Shown here one piece after another: positions 26,628 through 34,958 of a DNA stretch of 64,000 nucleotides. Below the pieces are notes generated by a model that saw nothing but the letters and a program-made list of their open reading frames with translations, was not told the DNA's origin and made no database searches. The DNA comes from Breznakibacter sp047600785 (GTDB lineage: Bacteria > Bacteroidota > Bacteroidia > Bacteroidales > Marinilabiliaceae). A program made the position numbers and the translations under genes. The stretch's first letter is position 1; every line of letters begins with the position of its first letter. The stretch covers positions 310,001-374,000 of the forward strand of contig JASGKH010000002.1 in NCBI GenBank assembly GCA_047600785.1, read 5' to 3'.

Positions 26628-28757
26628 TCAGGTATGGCTTAAGCTCAATGCGGTTCCGTAAGCTACCAGATGTTGTGGGTTGAGAAATGAAGGCACCTCA
26701 AGCAGTGTAAATCCTTTTTGGGTAAATACTTGTTTGAGGCTTTTGTGCGATGCAATGCCGCCGGTAAGGAACATTTCTCCGCCTTTTTGGTCATCGACGG
26801 GTAAAAGTCTGATGGCCTGGGCGGCAATGTATTGGTAAACACCTTTTAATATCTCACAGCGTCGTTGGCTGTCGGCCTGTACCAATGCCGAAACCACGTT
26901 GGTAACCGCAAAGATGCCGCAGGTGGTGTTGATCATCTCGGCTTTTGTTGCGTTTTGGGCCATTTCGTCAAGCATGGTAAAAGTCATTTCCGGTTTTGAT
27001 TGGCGCCATCGTTCTAAAATTTGCGCTAACACAAGGCCAGTCCCCGCACCACAACTTTTGTTTGTGTTTACCCACGGGGTGTCGTTCATCTTTGCAAATT
27101 TCAGCACCTTTACATCCTGGGTTCCAATGTCTACCACTAATAAGTTTGAACGGGTGGCAAAAAGCTGGCGGACAGCCCTGATAAGCGCGCTGATTTCGGT
27201 GGTTTGCAGGTGCGAGATCTTTTTCATGTTGGGATGATCGCCGCCTACGCCGGCCAACGCAAGCAGATAAGGTTCATCCACAGCTATTTCTTTTTTGATC
27301 TCCGAAAGAAGGTTGGCGTAATCGATCCCTGACGAAAACAACCCATGTTGCACGATTTCCGTTTTATCGTTCAGCAATACGTATTTGCTGTAGCCGCTTC
27401 CGAAATCGACACCTAAACGCAGTGCTTTCACATTGGGGGTGTTGGCCACCACCTGTGCGTGGTCGGTAGGAAGTTCTTCGTTGCGTAAGCCCCCGTTTCG
27501 TTCTTTTAATCCGTTAAGGAAAGTGCCCAAGCGGATGCCTGCAGGTCCCGGAGGCATTCCAAGAATACAATCGCCACTTATCGATACCACTTGCATACTT
27601 GCTAAATTGGCTTCGCTTTCGAGAATGGTGAGGCGTGGGCATAGCATTTGGCAATGTTCGTGCGAAAAAATGATCATCCCTGCCGTTCCCATTTCCGCAG
27701 CTTCTTCCATGAACTGGCGTCCTTTCTTTGTCATGTTTCCGCCACGGATTGGCGTGTTGATGAGGTTGATGGCCATGTTCTCGAAAATGGCACCGATCGG
27801 GCCATCCTCGACTGCCACATCGGGCAATATTTCATACTCGCCAATGTAATTGACCCCTTCAAATGCAAAATAGGCATCGTTGTCAAGCAGACGCCGCCAT
27901 AATTCGGTGCGTCCATAAGGGATCAGGCCGAACACCCCGACAGGTATCCCGCCTTTTTTTTCCAGAAGGTTGGGTAGGTCGGCCTCTATCTCCGCTTTCA
28001 GCTGTTTGATGATGCGCAGACCAGACTCATCGCCCCATAGCGGCATGAACTGATAATGCCAGTGCAACGGTTCCAGACCCATGTTCAGGGGACCGTGTTT
28101 CTTGCGCAAATCCCATATCTCTTGATATATCTTACGAGACTGATTGGACACGAGCATGGTTTGTCGTAACCGGCTTTCTGCTTCGCCGGGGGTAAGTCCG
28201 TTCATGGATGCAATTTCAAAATAAACCTCGCGCAGATGCTGTGCCAATGTGCCGGACGTTTGGTTGCTGAGATAAGCAGGAATGTCGAGATGGAAGTGGC
28301 GGCTTCCAAAACCCATGCTCAGTTCTTCCACCGAATAGCTGATTCCCTCGCAATAAGCGCCGGAACTAATGGTCAGGTCGGGTTCGGGGAGGATGCTTTC
28401 AAGGTAAGCCCCTTTTAGTGTATTGATAAAACTGCACCGGGGCGATGTGACACTTCCTTTGCCGGTTAAATCGTTAATGGCCGAATGTGATGCCAGCAGA
28501 CTTGCATACAGTTCCCAGTTGAACGGGGTGTAACCCGCCGCCCAACATAATTCGGTGGGAACAAGCAATGAGGTAGCCGCTATTTTAACCCCTGTTTTGT
28601 AGGCCAGACGGGTTAAGCTTCCACGCCGCGAACCCAACATGCGTGTGGCATTGTATCGCATAGGGGCGACGGATAAGAGGGAATCCCCCTCTTGTTTGTC
28701 ATCCTTGTAAAATTTGCGGAACATTTCATAGGCCGCATTCCGATTGATTGTTTTCAT
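26628..28757 (-). CDS. HgdB/double-cubane-type protein fused to BadF/BcrD-type ATPase
   Basis: A 709-residue fusion. Residues ~55-420 resemble the HgdB/BcrC family of 2-hydroxyacyl-CoA dehydratases and the related double-cubane cluster proteins; residues ~445-705 are an ASKHA ATPase of the BadF/BcrD/HgdC activator family ('GVDFGSGYSK', 'VDIGTQDVKV', 'GGDH'). Six cysteines sit in two groups of three, Cys71, Cys108, Cys136 and Cys369, Cys373, Cys397. That pattern fits an [8Fe-9S] double-cubane cluster better than the single cluster of dehydratases. The ATPase part has Cys569 ('NKSCGAGTG') and Cys613 ('TTCGIF'), the usual pair that holds a [4Fe-4S] cluster between two activator subunits. The inferred role is ATP-driven low-potential reduction of an unknown substrate. 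It is monocistronic. Confidence 0.82.
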   Translation of the reverse strand: MKTINRNAAYEMFRKFYKDDKQEGDSLLSVAPMRYNATRMLGSRRGSLTRLAYKTGVKIAATSLLVPTELCWAAGYTPFNWELYASLLASHSAINDLTGKGSVTSPRCSFINTLKGAYLESILPEPDLTISSGAYCEGISYSVEELSMGFGSRHFHLDIPAYLSNQTSGTLAQHLREVYFEIASMNGLTPGEAESRLRQTMLVSNQSRKIYQEIWDLRKKHGPLNMGLEPLHWHYQFMPLWGDESGLRIIKQLKAEIEADLPNLLEKKGGIPVGVFGLIPYGRTELWRRLLDNDAYFAFEGVNYIGEYEILPDVAVEDGPIGAIFENMAINLINTPIRGGNMTKKGRQFMEEAAEMGTAGMIIFSHEHCQMLCPRLTILESEANLASMQVVSISGDCILGMPPGPAGIRLGTFLNGLKERNGGLRNEELPTDHAQVVANTPNVKALRLGVDFGSGYSKYVLLNDKTEIVQHGLFSSGIDYANLLSEIKKEIAVDEPYLLALAGVGGDHPNMKKISHLQTTEISALIRAVRQLFATRSNLLVVDIGTQDVKVLKFAKMNDTPWVNTNKSCGAGTGLVLAQILERWRQSKPEMTFTMLDEMAQNATKAEMINTTCGIFAVTNVVSALVQADSQRRCEILKGVYQYIAAQAIRLLPVDDQKGGEMFLTGGIASHKSLKQVFTQKGFTLLEVPSFLNPQHLVAYGTALSLSHT

Positions 28758-28995
28758 TTTCTTCTTCTTTAAACATTTATATTGTTTTGAGTAGCCAATA
28801 AGTCAATAGGTTTCCCTGTTGGCTTTTGGGAACAAGAGCTTTTGTTGCCAAAAGGTTAGGATTGTGGGTTAAATATTTAATATGATCTAAGGTTTGTGTG
28901 TGAGACTATCATCTTGAACCGTAAAGCAAAGGGGCAGCTTTACCATTTCACTGAAGCTGAAGGGGTGTTTTCTCGGGGAACGAACAACGATCTTC

Positions 28996-30117
28996 TTACT
29001 GAAGTCTAAAGTAGGAAACGATGTCGTTAAGGTTTTTGGATTGGTCGGCAAGATTTTGGGCGCTGATCGCAAGGTTTTCCGACGATTGTGCGTTTTCTTG
29101 CGAACTGGAATTGAGATCCTGTACTGCTTGGTTTATTTGGTCGGCCCCCGTGCTTTGCTCCACGCTGCTCATTGCAATTTCCGATAATAGATTTGCAGTC
29201 TTGTTGATTTCCGGGGCCAGGAGCGAAAGTTGCGATTCAACTTTGCTGACGGTTTCTACGCCGCTTCCTATCAGCATGTCTATTTTTTCGGCGGCGACTT
29301 TGCTTCTGTCGGCTAGTTTACGTACTTCCGTAGCTACCACGGTAAAACCTCTTCCATGTTCACCGGCGCGTGCGGCCTCTACGGCTGCGTTAAGGGCTAA
29401 CAGGTTTGTTTGTAGTGCTATGTCGCGGATGATGGTTATTTCGGTGACGATTTGTTGCATTTGCAACACTGCCTCTTTTGCTTGCAGCGATAACTGTGTC
29501 ATTCCTTCTGCCGAAGAGAGGGCTACTTCTTCCGATTTTTTGGCGTTTTCGGTATTTTGGTGTATGCTTGCCGCCATCTCTTCCAACGAAGTAGATATTT
29601 CTTCGACCGACGAAGCTTGGTTATTGGCCGAATCGGAAATATTCAGAGCATTGTCCCGTATGCCACCGCTGGTTGTCAGCAACGTTTGGGACGAAAGGGT
29701 GGTTTGTTCCACGATGTGCCTGATTTGTTCAATCATGTTGGCGGTAGAGTTGGCGATTTCCCCTAGCTCAAAAAATGATCTTTGGGTCTTCTGATCCACC
29801 ACGATATTCAAATTACCCATGGACATTGCGTTAAGCAATGACGTGAGGTTGCGCATCGGGTCACGGACAAATTTCGAAAGTGTATAGTAATTAAAGAAGA
29901 GGAACAGGATGGATAGAGGGGCGGCCCAAACCAAATGAACAATGCCTCTGGCGCCGACAAAAAAAGCAAAACAGGCAATGATGTCGGTTACGACCAGGAA
30001 CGTTGCGCCGATCAAAAAAACGATACTGCTTTTAAATATTAAGCGTAACAAAAAACCGCACACGACACCTGCAAGGACAATGAGTAGAATGCCAATAAGT
30101 AAGCTTGAGTGATCCAT
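28996..30117 (-). CDS. Methyl-accepting chemotaxis-like protein 1
   Basis: A 373-residue membrane protein. Two or three N-terminal transmembrane helices (to ~residue 80) with almost no periplasmic domain, a short linker, then a cytoplasmic coiled-coil signalling domain with the conserved tip 'IALQTNLLALNAAVEAARAGEHGRGF.VVA.EVRKLA'. Without a large sensor domain it may sense the membrane or an intracellular cue. No cheA, cheW or flagellar genes are in the window. It is one of four such proteins within 18 kb and is adjacent to the second (382-base gap). Confidence 0.88.
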   Translation of the reverse strand: MDHSSLLIGILLIVLAGVVCGFLLRLIFKSSIVFLIGATFLVVTDIIACFAFFVGARGIVHLVWAAPLSILFLFFNYYTLSKFVRDPMRNLTSLLNAMSMGNLNIVVDQKTQRSFFELGEIANSTANMIEQIRHIVEQTTLSSQTLLTTSGGIRDNALNISDSANNQASSVEEISTSLEEMAASIHQNTENAKKSEEVALSSAEGMTQLSLQAKEAVLQMQQIVTEITIIRDIALQTNLLALNAAVEAARAGEHGRGFTVVATEVRKLADRSKVAAEKIDMLIGSGVETVSKVESQLSLLAPEINKTANLLSEIAMSSVEQSTGADQINQAVQDLNSSSQENAQSSENLAISAQNLADQSKNLNDIVSYFRLQ

Positions 30118-30499
30118 GGTAAGTTAAGGTTATTAAATGAGCAATTCATTGAATTATTATTTATAACCACACCAACTGTCCCTGACTGCCGAAAAATCGA
30201 TTTTAGGAAAGTCTTAGCTGTATAAATAATTTACTCCCGAATATTAAATTGCCACTTTCATCCCTTAATTTCGATCACTCACGTGACAAACATATTCTAA
30301 AACCAAAAATATGATTTTTTGGATTTGTTTGGGTAATAAAAATGTTAATAAGTGTTTAATTTTTGATTGCATTGTGCCATGATGTAATTCTTGTTTATAT
30401 ACCTGGCTTTTGTTTTCTTGTGCGGATTGTGTTTTAAGGCATACAAAAATTTGTTGAACTTACATGGTCTGTGACAAAGGGCAGGTTTTCCAATGGCAT
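30118..30499. other. Intergenic region between two chemoreceptor genes
   Basis: AT-rich, 382 bases, no plausible gene on either strand. It must hold the promoter of chemoreceptor 1 and the end of the chemoreceptor 2 transcript, but I see no clear hairpin or operator. Confidence 0.5.
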
Positions 30500-32083
30500 T
30501 TACGACATGTTTGACACAGGCTCTGCAATACGATGCGATGATGGTTTTTGGGATAGCAAAGGCTTGATCGTGGGGAAAATATTTGTTTCAATAGGGGGTG
30601 ACACATTCGGGCTGGCCTTCATCTGAAAAAATGCAAGGCTTTTTTTGATGTGCTGGGTTTCGGCAATGAGCAATCCAGCTTCCCTCGAAATTTCGTCGGC
30701 ATCCATTGCGGTTTGCTGAACCCCTGTGTTCACAATGATCAGACTCTGCAATACCTGGTTGATCTCGTGAAATTGTTCCATACTGGCTTTGGCGATTTGT
30801 TCTAAAATGGCCGATGTACGGTTGAGATCTTGTTCGGTGGCCGATAATTTGTTTTGGACCTGCCCCGATATGTCCATTCCCAAAACGCTTACTCTGGCCA
30901 GGTCCTGACTTAATGCCTGGGCTTTTCCGGCCAATTCCCGGACTCCGTTGGCCACTACGCCAAAACCTTTTCCGGCCTTGCCCACCTTGGCTGCTTCTAT
31001 GCTGGCGTTAAGCGACAATATATTGGTTTGGAAGGCGATGTCTTTGATTTCCGATGATTTGTTGATCAATGATGTCAGTATCTCGATGGTTTGCCGGACA
31101 TCGTCGATGTTGGCTTGCAACGATGCGGAAAAATGTGACATGATATCGGTGGAGCGGTTGGCGTGTTGGGTATTCTCTTCCACCAGTTCTTTGATGTTCT
31201 CCATGGTCGAAGATAGCTCTTCTGAATGAACAGCTTGATTGGAGGTGGTGTCGGTAAGATCTTCGGCCTTTTTATCCAAACGTGCACTGATGGCATTGAG
31301 CCGGTTCGACAATGTTTGCAGTTCTTGGACAACGGACTTGAACCGGTTGCTGCTTTGGTCAATGGCGCGTGCTAATATTCCCAGTTCATCCTGACGGGAC
31401 GTGTTGTCTATGGATGGAAATTCGCCTTTTGCCAGTTGGTTGGCATGTTTCACCAGGTTGTATATGGGTTTGATCAACGAGGCCGAAATACGGCCCGACA
31501 CAGCTAACGTGGCAAAAGTTGTGATCAGGAAGCCGACGACCAACATGTATACCGACAGTTTTACCGATTGCGTAATGCTTGTTGCTTTCTGGTTCGATTG
31601 CCAAACCAACGCTTCGACCAATTCTTTGAAACGGATATTTACCTGATCGATGGCATTGTTTTCGGCCAAAATGTTGGGCATCGCGTTTTGTTGAAAGGTC
31701 GAGTTGGCCAATTGCCGGAACTTGGAAATATCTTCTCCAAGCGTTTCCATCTCGTCTGACACCGAAGTGTTTAGATCGGCCAATTCCAAAAGCCTGTTCA
31801 ATTCTTTTTGCGATTGGTCTAAAAAGCTCATTGCCTGGAAATAATCCACCGATCGTTGGCTCGATGTAAAAGCGCGGTATGCAAGGACACTCCGGTGCCA
31901 GTTCCGTTCAAGTTCGGAAAGCGACGCGACCACCGGGAGGTTTTGTCCCGACAGTTGGGTCGATTCTTGGTCGATGTGCTTTAGCTGCATGGTGGTTACC
32001 ACCCCAAGTATGGAGCTTAGAAGCAAGATCACGCCAAATCCGAACAATAGTTTTTGTTTGATTTTGAGATTTTTAAAGTTCAT
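30500..32083 (-). CDS. Methyl-accepting chemotaxis-like protein 2
   Basis: A 527-residue chemoreceptor. Start at 32083 (MNFKNLKIKQKLLFGFG) puts the first transmembrane helix at ~9-30, followed by a ~150-residue periplasmic helical bundle (four-helix type, 'LPVVASLSELERNWHRSVLAYRAFTSSQ'), a second helix at ~190-210, a HAMP domain ('SASLIKPIYNLVKHANQLAKGEFP') and the signalling coiled coil with tip 'IAFQTNILSLNASIEAAKVGKAGKGFGVVANGVRELA'. It diverges from sucD. Ligand unknown. Confidence 0.9.
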   Translation of the reverse strand: MNFKNLKIKQKLLFGFGVILLLSSILGVVTTMQLKHIDQESTQLSGQNLPVVASLSELERNWHRSVLAYRAFTSSQRSVDYFQAMSFLDQSQKELNRLLELADLNTSVSDEMETLGEDISKFRQLANSTFQQNAMPNILAENNAIDQVNIRFKELVEALVWQSNQKATSITQSVKLSVYMLVVGFLITTFATLAVSGRISASLIKPIYNLVKHANQLAKGEFPSIDNTSRQDELGILARAIDQSSNRFKSVVQELQTLSNRLNAISARLDKKAEDLTDTTSNQAVHSEELSSTMENIKELVEENTQHANRSTDIMSHFSASLQANIDDVRQTIEILTSLINKSSEIKDIAFQTNILSLNASIEAAKVGKAGKGFGVVANGVRELAGKAQALSQDLARVSVLGMDISGQVQNKLSATEQDLNRTSAILEQIAKASMEQFHEINQVLQSLIIVNTGVQQTAMDADEISREAGLLIAETQHIKKSLAFFQMKASPNVSPPIETNIFPTIKPLLSQKPSSHRIAEPVSNMS

Positions 32084-32273
32084 ACGGCAAATACTGAATG
32101 ATGTCGCAACATACATTGTCTTAAGCCCAATGGCGTTACCGTATTGTTAATATTGTCTTAATATGTAACCTCTTGATTGATAATACGACTGTTTTTTTGC
32201 TTATCAGAAGCAAACCAAATCAAAAGAATTTTGTTATTAATTGTTAAATGGAAAAACCAGAAATAACAGTTAT

Positions 32274-33146
32274 ATGAGCGTATTGATAAATAAACAATCC
32301 AAAGTCATTGTTCAGGGTTTCACGGGCAGTGAAGGCACCTTTCATGCCACGCAGATGATTGAGTATGGCACCAATGTAGTAGGAGGGGTGACGCCGGGGA
32401 AAGGCGGTTCTTCCCATCTGTTTTTGCCTGTATTCAATACGGTTGCCGATGCAGTGGCCCAAACGGGAGCTGACGTATCGGTTATTTTTGTGCCACCGGC
32501 ATTCGCCGCTGATGCTGTTATGGAGGCTGCCGACGCGGGCATTGGGGTTATTGTCTGTATCACCGAAGGCATTCCCGTTGCCGATATGGTAAAAGCGAAA
32601 GCATTTATTGAGGGGAAAAATTGCCATTTGGTTGGGCCAAACTGTCCGGGCATAATCACACCGGGTGAGGCCAAAGTAGGCATTATGCCCGGTTTTATCC
32701 ACAAAAAGGGAACCATTGGCGTGGTGTCGCGCTCAGGCACATTGACTTACGAAGCTGTAGACCAACTTACCAAACAAGGATTGGGACAAAGCACATGCAT
32801 TGGCATTGGTGGCGATCCCATTATCGGAACCACGACCCAAAAAGCGGTGGAGTTGCTCATGAACGACCCGGAGACCGAAGGGATTGTCATGATTGGTGAA
32901 ATTGGCGGAGGCATGGAGGTCGAGGCTGCCCATTGGATCAAAGAACATGGCACCAAGCCCGTTGTCGGCTTTATTGCCGGGCAAACCGCCCCGAAAGGAC
33001 GGCGAATGGGGCACGCGGGTGCCATTATCGGTGGAGCTGACGATACCGCAGCGGCCAAAATGAAAATTATGCGCGAATGTGGCCTTCACGTGGTGGAATC
33101 GCCTGCCGATTTGGGGGCGACCATGGCCAAAGCATTGGGAAAATAG
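32274..33146 (+). CDS. sucD: Succinyl-CoA synthetase alpha subunit
   Basis: Substrate-level phosphorylation step linking succinyl-CoA to succinate. 290 residues, normal length. Start at 32274 (MSVLINKQSKVIVQGFTG) matches the family; an ATG 11 codons upstream adds unrelated sequence. CoA-binding Rossmann region 'GVTPGKGGSSHLFLPVFNTV', 'VGPNCPGIITPGEAKVGIMPG' and the phosphohistidine His247 in 'RMGHAGAII'. The beta subunit gene (sucC) is not beside it, unlike the usual sucCD pair. A terminator follows directly. Confidence 0.96.
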   Translation: MSVLINKQSKVIVQGFTGSEGTFHATQMIEYGTNVVGGVTPGKGGSSHLFLPVFNTVADAVAQTGADVSVIFVPPAFAADAVMEAADAGIGVIVCITEGIPVADMVKAKAFIEGKNCHLVGPNCPGIITPGEAKVGIMPGFIHKKGTIGVVSRSGTLTYEAVDQLTKQGLGQSTCIGIGGDPIIGTTTQKAVELLMNDPETEGIVMIGEIGGGMEVEAAHWIKEHGTKPVVGFIAGQTAPKGRRMGHAGAIIGGADDTAAAKMKIMRECGLHVVESPADLGATMAKALGK

Positions 33147-33172
33147 ACTGGTTCGATCGATATTATTATAAG

Positions 33173-33207
33173 AAAAGCGCAGGTTCTGTTGGGATACCTG
33201 CGCTTTT
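33173..33207 (+). terminator. Terminator after sucD
   Basis: Twelve-bp stem AAAAGCGCAGGT / ACCTGCGCTTTT with an 11-base loop, 26 bases after the sucD stop. A-rich and T-rich flanks let it work for the converging hmuV transcript as well. Confidence 0.88.
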
Positions 33208-33252
33208 GGGTCATGGCAAAAGAAATGTCAACATGTTTGAAAACCGTATTTT

Positions 33253-33588
33253 TTATTCCGGGATGTAAATGATTTCGCCGTTTTCAAGCTCGTACGCTAC
33301 GCCCACTTTTCGACCTTTCCGGCTTTTTTCCGTCTGGTCTTCCTGTGGTGTGTACCTGTTTATTTTATTCCCTTCACGGGTAATGATTTCCATGTTTTCT
33401 TTTCCCGGATTCTTAACGATCGTGTAGTCCTCCTGGGTAAATATTTCAGTCATGTTCATGTGCATGACCATTGCCACCATCAATGCCACGGCAAATACCA
33501 TGGCCACATCGAAAAGGTTAACGATCACGCTTAGCGGATCTGTATCCTCTTCCTGTGAAAATTTGCTGATTCTGCGTTGTCTTCTCAT
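33253..33588 (-). CDS. hmuV: HmuV-like DUF2149 membrane protein
   Basis: A 111-residue protein of the DUF2149 type, last gene of the heme operon. One transmembrane helix (~20-42) carries Asp27 in 'VNLFDVAMVFAVAL', placed like the ion-channel aspartate of ExbD/TolR/MotB, followed by a small soluble domain. With the ExbB-like neighbour it probably forms a proton-driven unit that powers HmuS or the outer-membrane receptor. It starts one base after the hmuU stop, so is translationally coupled. Symbol assigned by synteny with the Porphyromonas hmuYRSTUV locus. Confidence 0.75.
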   Translation of the reverse strand: MRRQRRISKFSQEEDTDPLSVIVNLFDVAMVFAVALMVAMVMHMNMTEIFTQEDYTIVKNPGKENMEIITREGNKINRYTPQEDQTEKSRKGRKVGVAYELENGEIIYIPE

Positions 33589-33589
33589 T

Positions 33590-34186
33590 TCAGTCTTGTT
33601 GTTGGGTCAGTATGCGCGATACATAATCAAGATGGTTGACGTCTTTTGCATACCATCGTTGCTTGAACTGCAAGGTCACCAGCCCTATTGACGACACGAC
33701 CAAGCCCACTACCGTCGTGGCAAATACAACCTGCATGTTATAAGCCATCCCCGCAATATCTCCCGTTGATAAACCCACCAGTGCGGGGCTCATTGCAATG
33801 AGTGTTCCGATGAGTCCGAGCACAGGCCCCATTTTGGCAAGCAGTTTTGACAGGGATGTGTCTTTTTCTGCCTCGTTCTCAAAGTTCGAGATCAGAAAGT
33901 CGGAATATGCCTGGCTGGGCGGTGTGCTGAGTAGGTCTCGCAGGTATTTGACATATAGGGAATTGTCGTTTTTCGGTAACAGGGCCTTCAGTTCTTCCAT
34001 CGAGGATGGTTGAAGGGCCTTGATTTTATCGTTGAGTATCTTGTCGTTTTTCCGTTTTGTCATGTATTGGTCATAAAAACTACCGATGAGCAATAAACTT
34101 CTGGCAAATAAGCACAATAGAATGATAATGTCGGGGATCAGCAGACTGTTGGCGACCCAGAAAAGTACTTTAGAAATGAATTCCAT
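33590..34186 (-). CDS. hmuU: MotA/TolQ/ExbB-like proton channel protein (HmuU-like)
   Basis: A 198-residue membrane protein with three predicted helices: ~8-38, then 'MGPVLGLIGTLIAMSPALVGLSTGD' (the conserved MotA/TolQ/ExbB helix) and 'MAYNMQVVFATTVVGLVVSSIGLV'. These are the hallmark helices of the proton-channel family. It is placed between HmuT-like and DUF2149 genes with gaps of 9 and 1 bases. It probably pairs with the DUF2149 protein as ExbB does with ExbD. Confidence 0.82.
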   Translation of the reverse strand: MEFISKVLFWVANSLLIPDIIILLCLFARSLLLIGSFYDQYMTKRKNDKILNDKIKALQPSSMEELKALLPKNDNSLYVKYLRDLLSTPPSQAYSDFLISNFENEAEKDTSLSKLLAKMGPVLGLIGTLIAMSPALVGLSTGDIAGMAYNMQVVFATTVVGLVVSSIGLVTLQFKQRWYAKDVNHLDYVSRILTQQQD

Positions 34187-34195
34187 TGATTGTCG

Positions 34196-34900
34196 TTATA
34201 AATGATGTTTCTTTGATTGTTTTTTCTGCAAGATGATCCATCTTGCTTTGTTCCAAAAATAACCGGTCATGAATGTGACCGCAAACAGGGCCAGTGATAC
34301 CCCCAACGCCTTTACGTTGACGGGTTCTCCGGTCGCGGCGTACGTCACGTTTCCGTTCACGGTGGTAAGTAGTCCGAGGATGCATACAAAAAGGCTTACC
34401 AGAAAATGGACCTCCAGCCTGAATTCTTTTTCCGGAAACATGTACTTCATCCCTTTGGCGGCGGCAGGTATTACGATGACGCAAACACCTGCCACGGCGT
34501 AGGCTATTGTGTCGAAATCGACACCCGACATACTGAAGATGGTTTGGGTGAGTATGTAAAATAGTACCGGGAACAAGAGCAAACTGGGATACCAGTACAA
34601 AGGGAGCAGTGCTCGTTTTATTTTTTTTCCGAATAGGTCTGTAAGCGCGGCAAAACAAAAGCCGAAACAAATGGCCGATTCGATGGTGACCAACACTGCC
34701 GCGTCCTGGAGCGCCTGGGCATTCGTCAAATAGTCGCTTAGCTGGGTTTTTGATTGCAGGATCGCATACTGTTTTGCCCAAATGATGAAAATGGCACAAA
34801 CGGCTCCGAAAACAGTCAGCTGCCACCATTTCCAAAAGCTGAGTTTCAGTATGCAATTGATGGCAATAAACAGCATCAATATCTGGATGATAAGCTCCAT
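34196..34900 (-). CDS. hmuT: Polytopic membrane protein of the hmu locus (HmuT-like)
   Basis: A 234-residue, very hydrophobic protein with six or seven predicted helices and few other features; a short basic tail 'KKQSKKHHL' ends it. Position between the CobN-like gene and the ExbB-like gene matches hmuT of Bacteroidota heme loci, and it resembles the DUF2162-type membrane proteins that accompany CobN-like and ExbB-like genes. Function is not established; a permease or scaffold for the dechelatase complex are both possible. Confidence 0.65.
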   Translation of the reverse strand: MELIIQILMLFIAINCILKLSFWKWWQLTVFGAVCAIFIIWAKQYAILQSKTQLSDYLTNAQALQDAAVLVTIESAICFGFCFAALTDLFGKKIKRALLPLYWYPSLLLFPVLFYILTQTIFSMSGVDFDTIAYAVAGVCVIVIPAAAKGMKYMFPEKEFRLEVHFLVSLFVCILGLLTTVNGNVTYAATGEPVNVKALGVSLALFAVTFMTGYFWNKARWIILQKKQSKKHHL

Positions 34901-34958
34901 ATAGTGTCGTGAAGGGGCAGAGAGGCGATTAGTATTCGTCCCCCTGCCCCCGTTTTTC

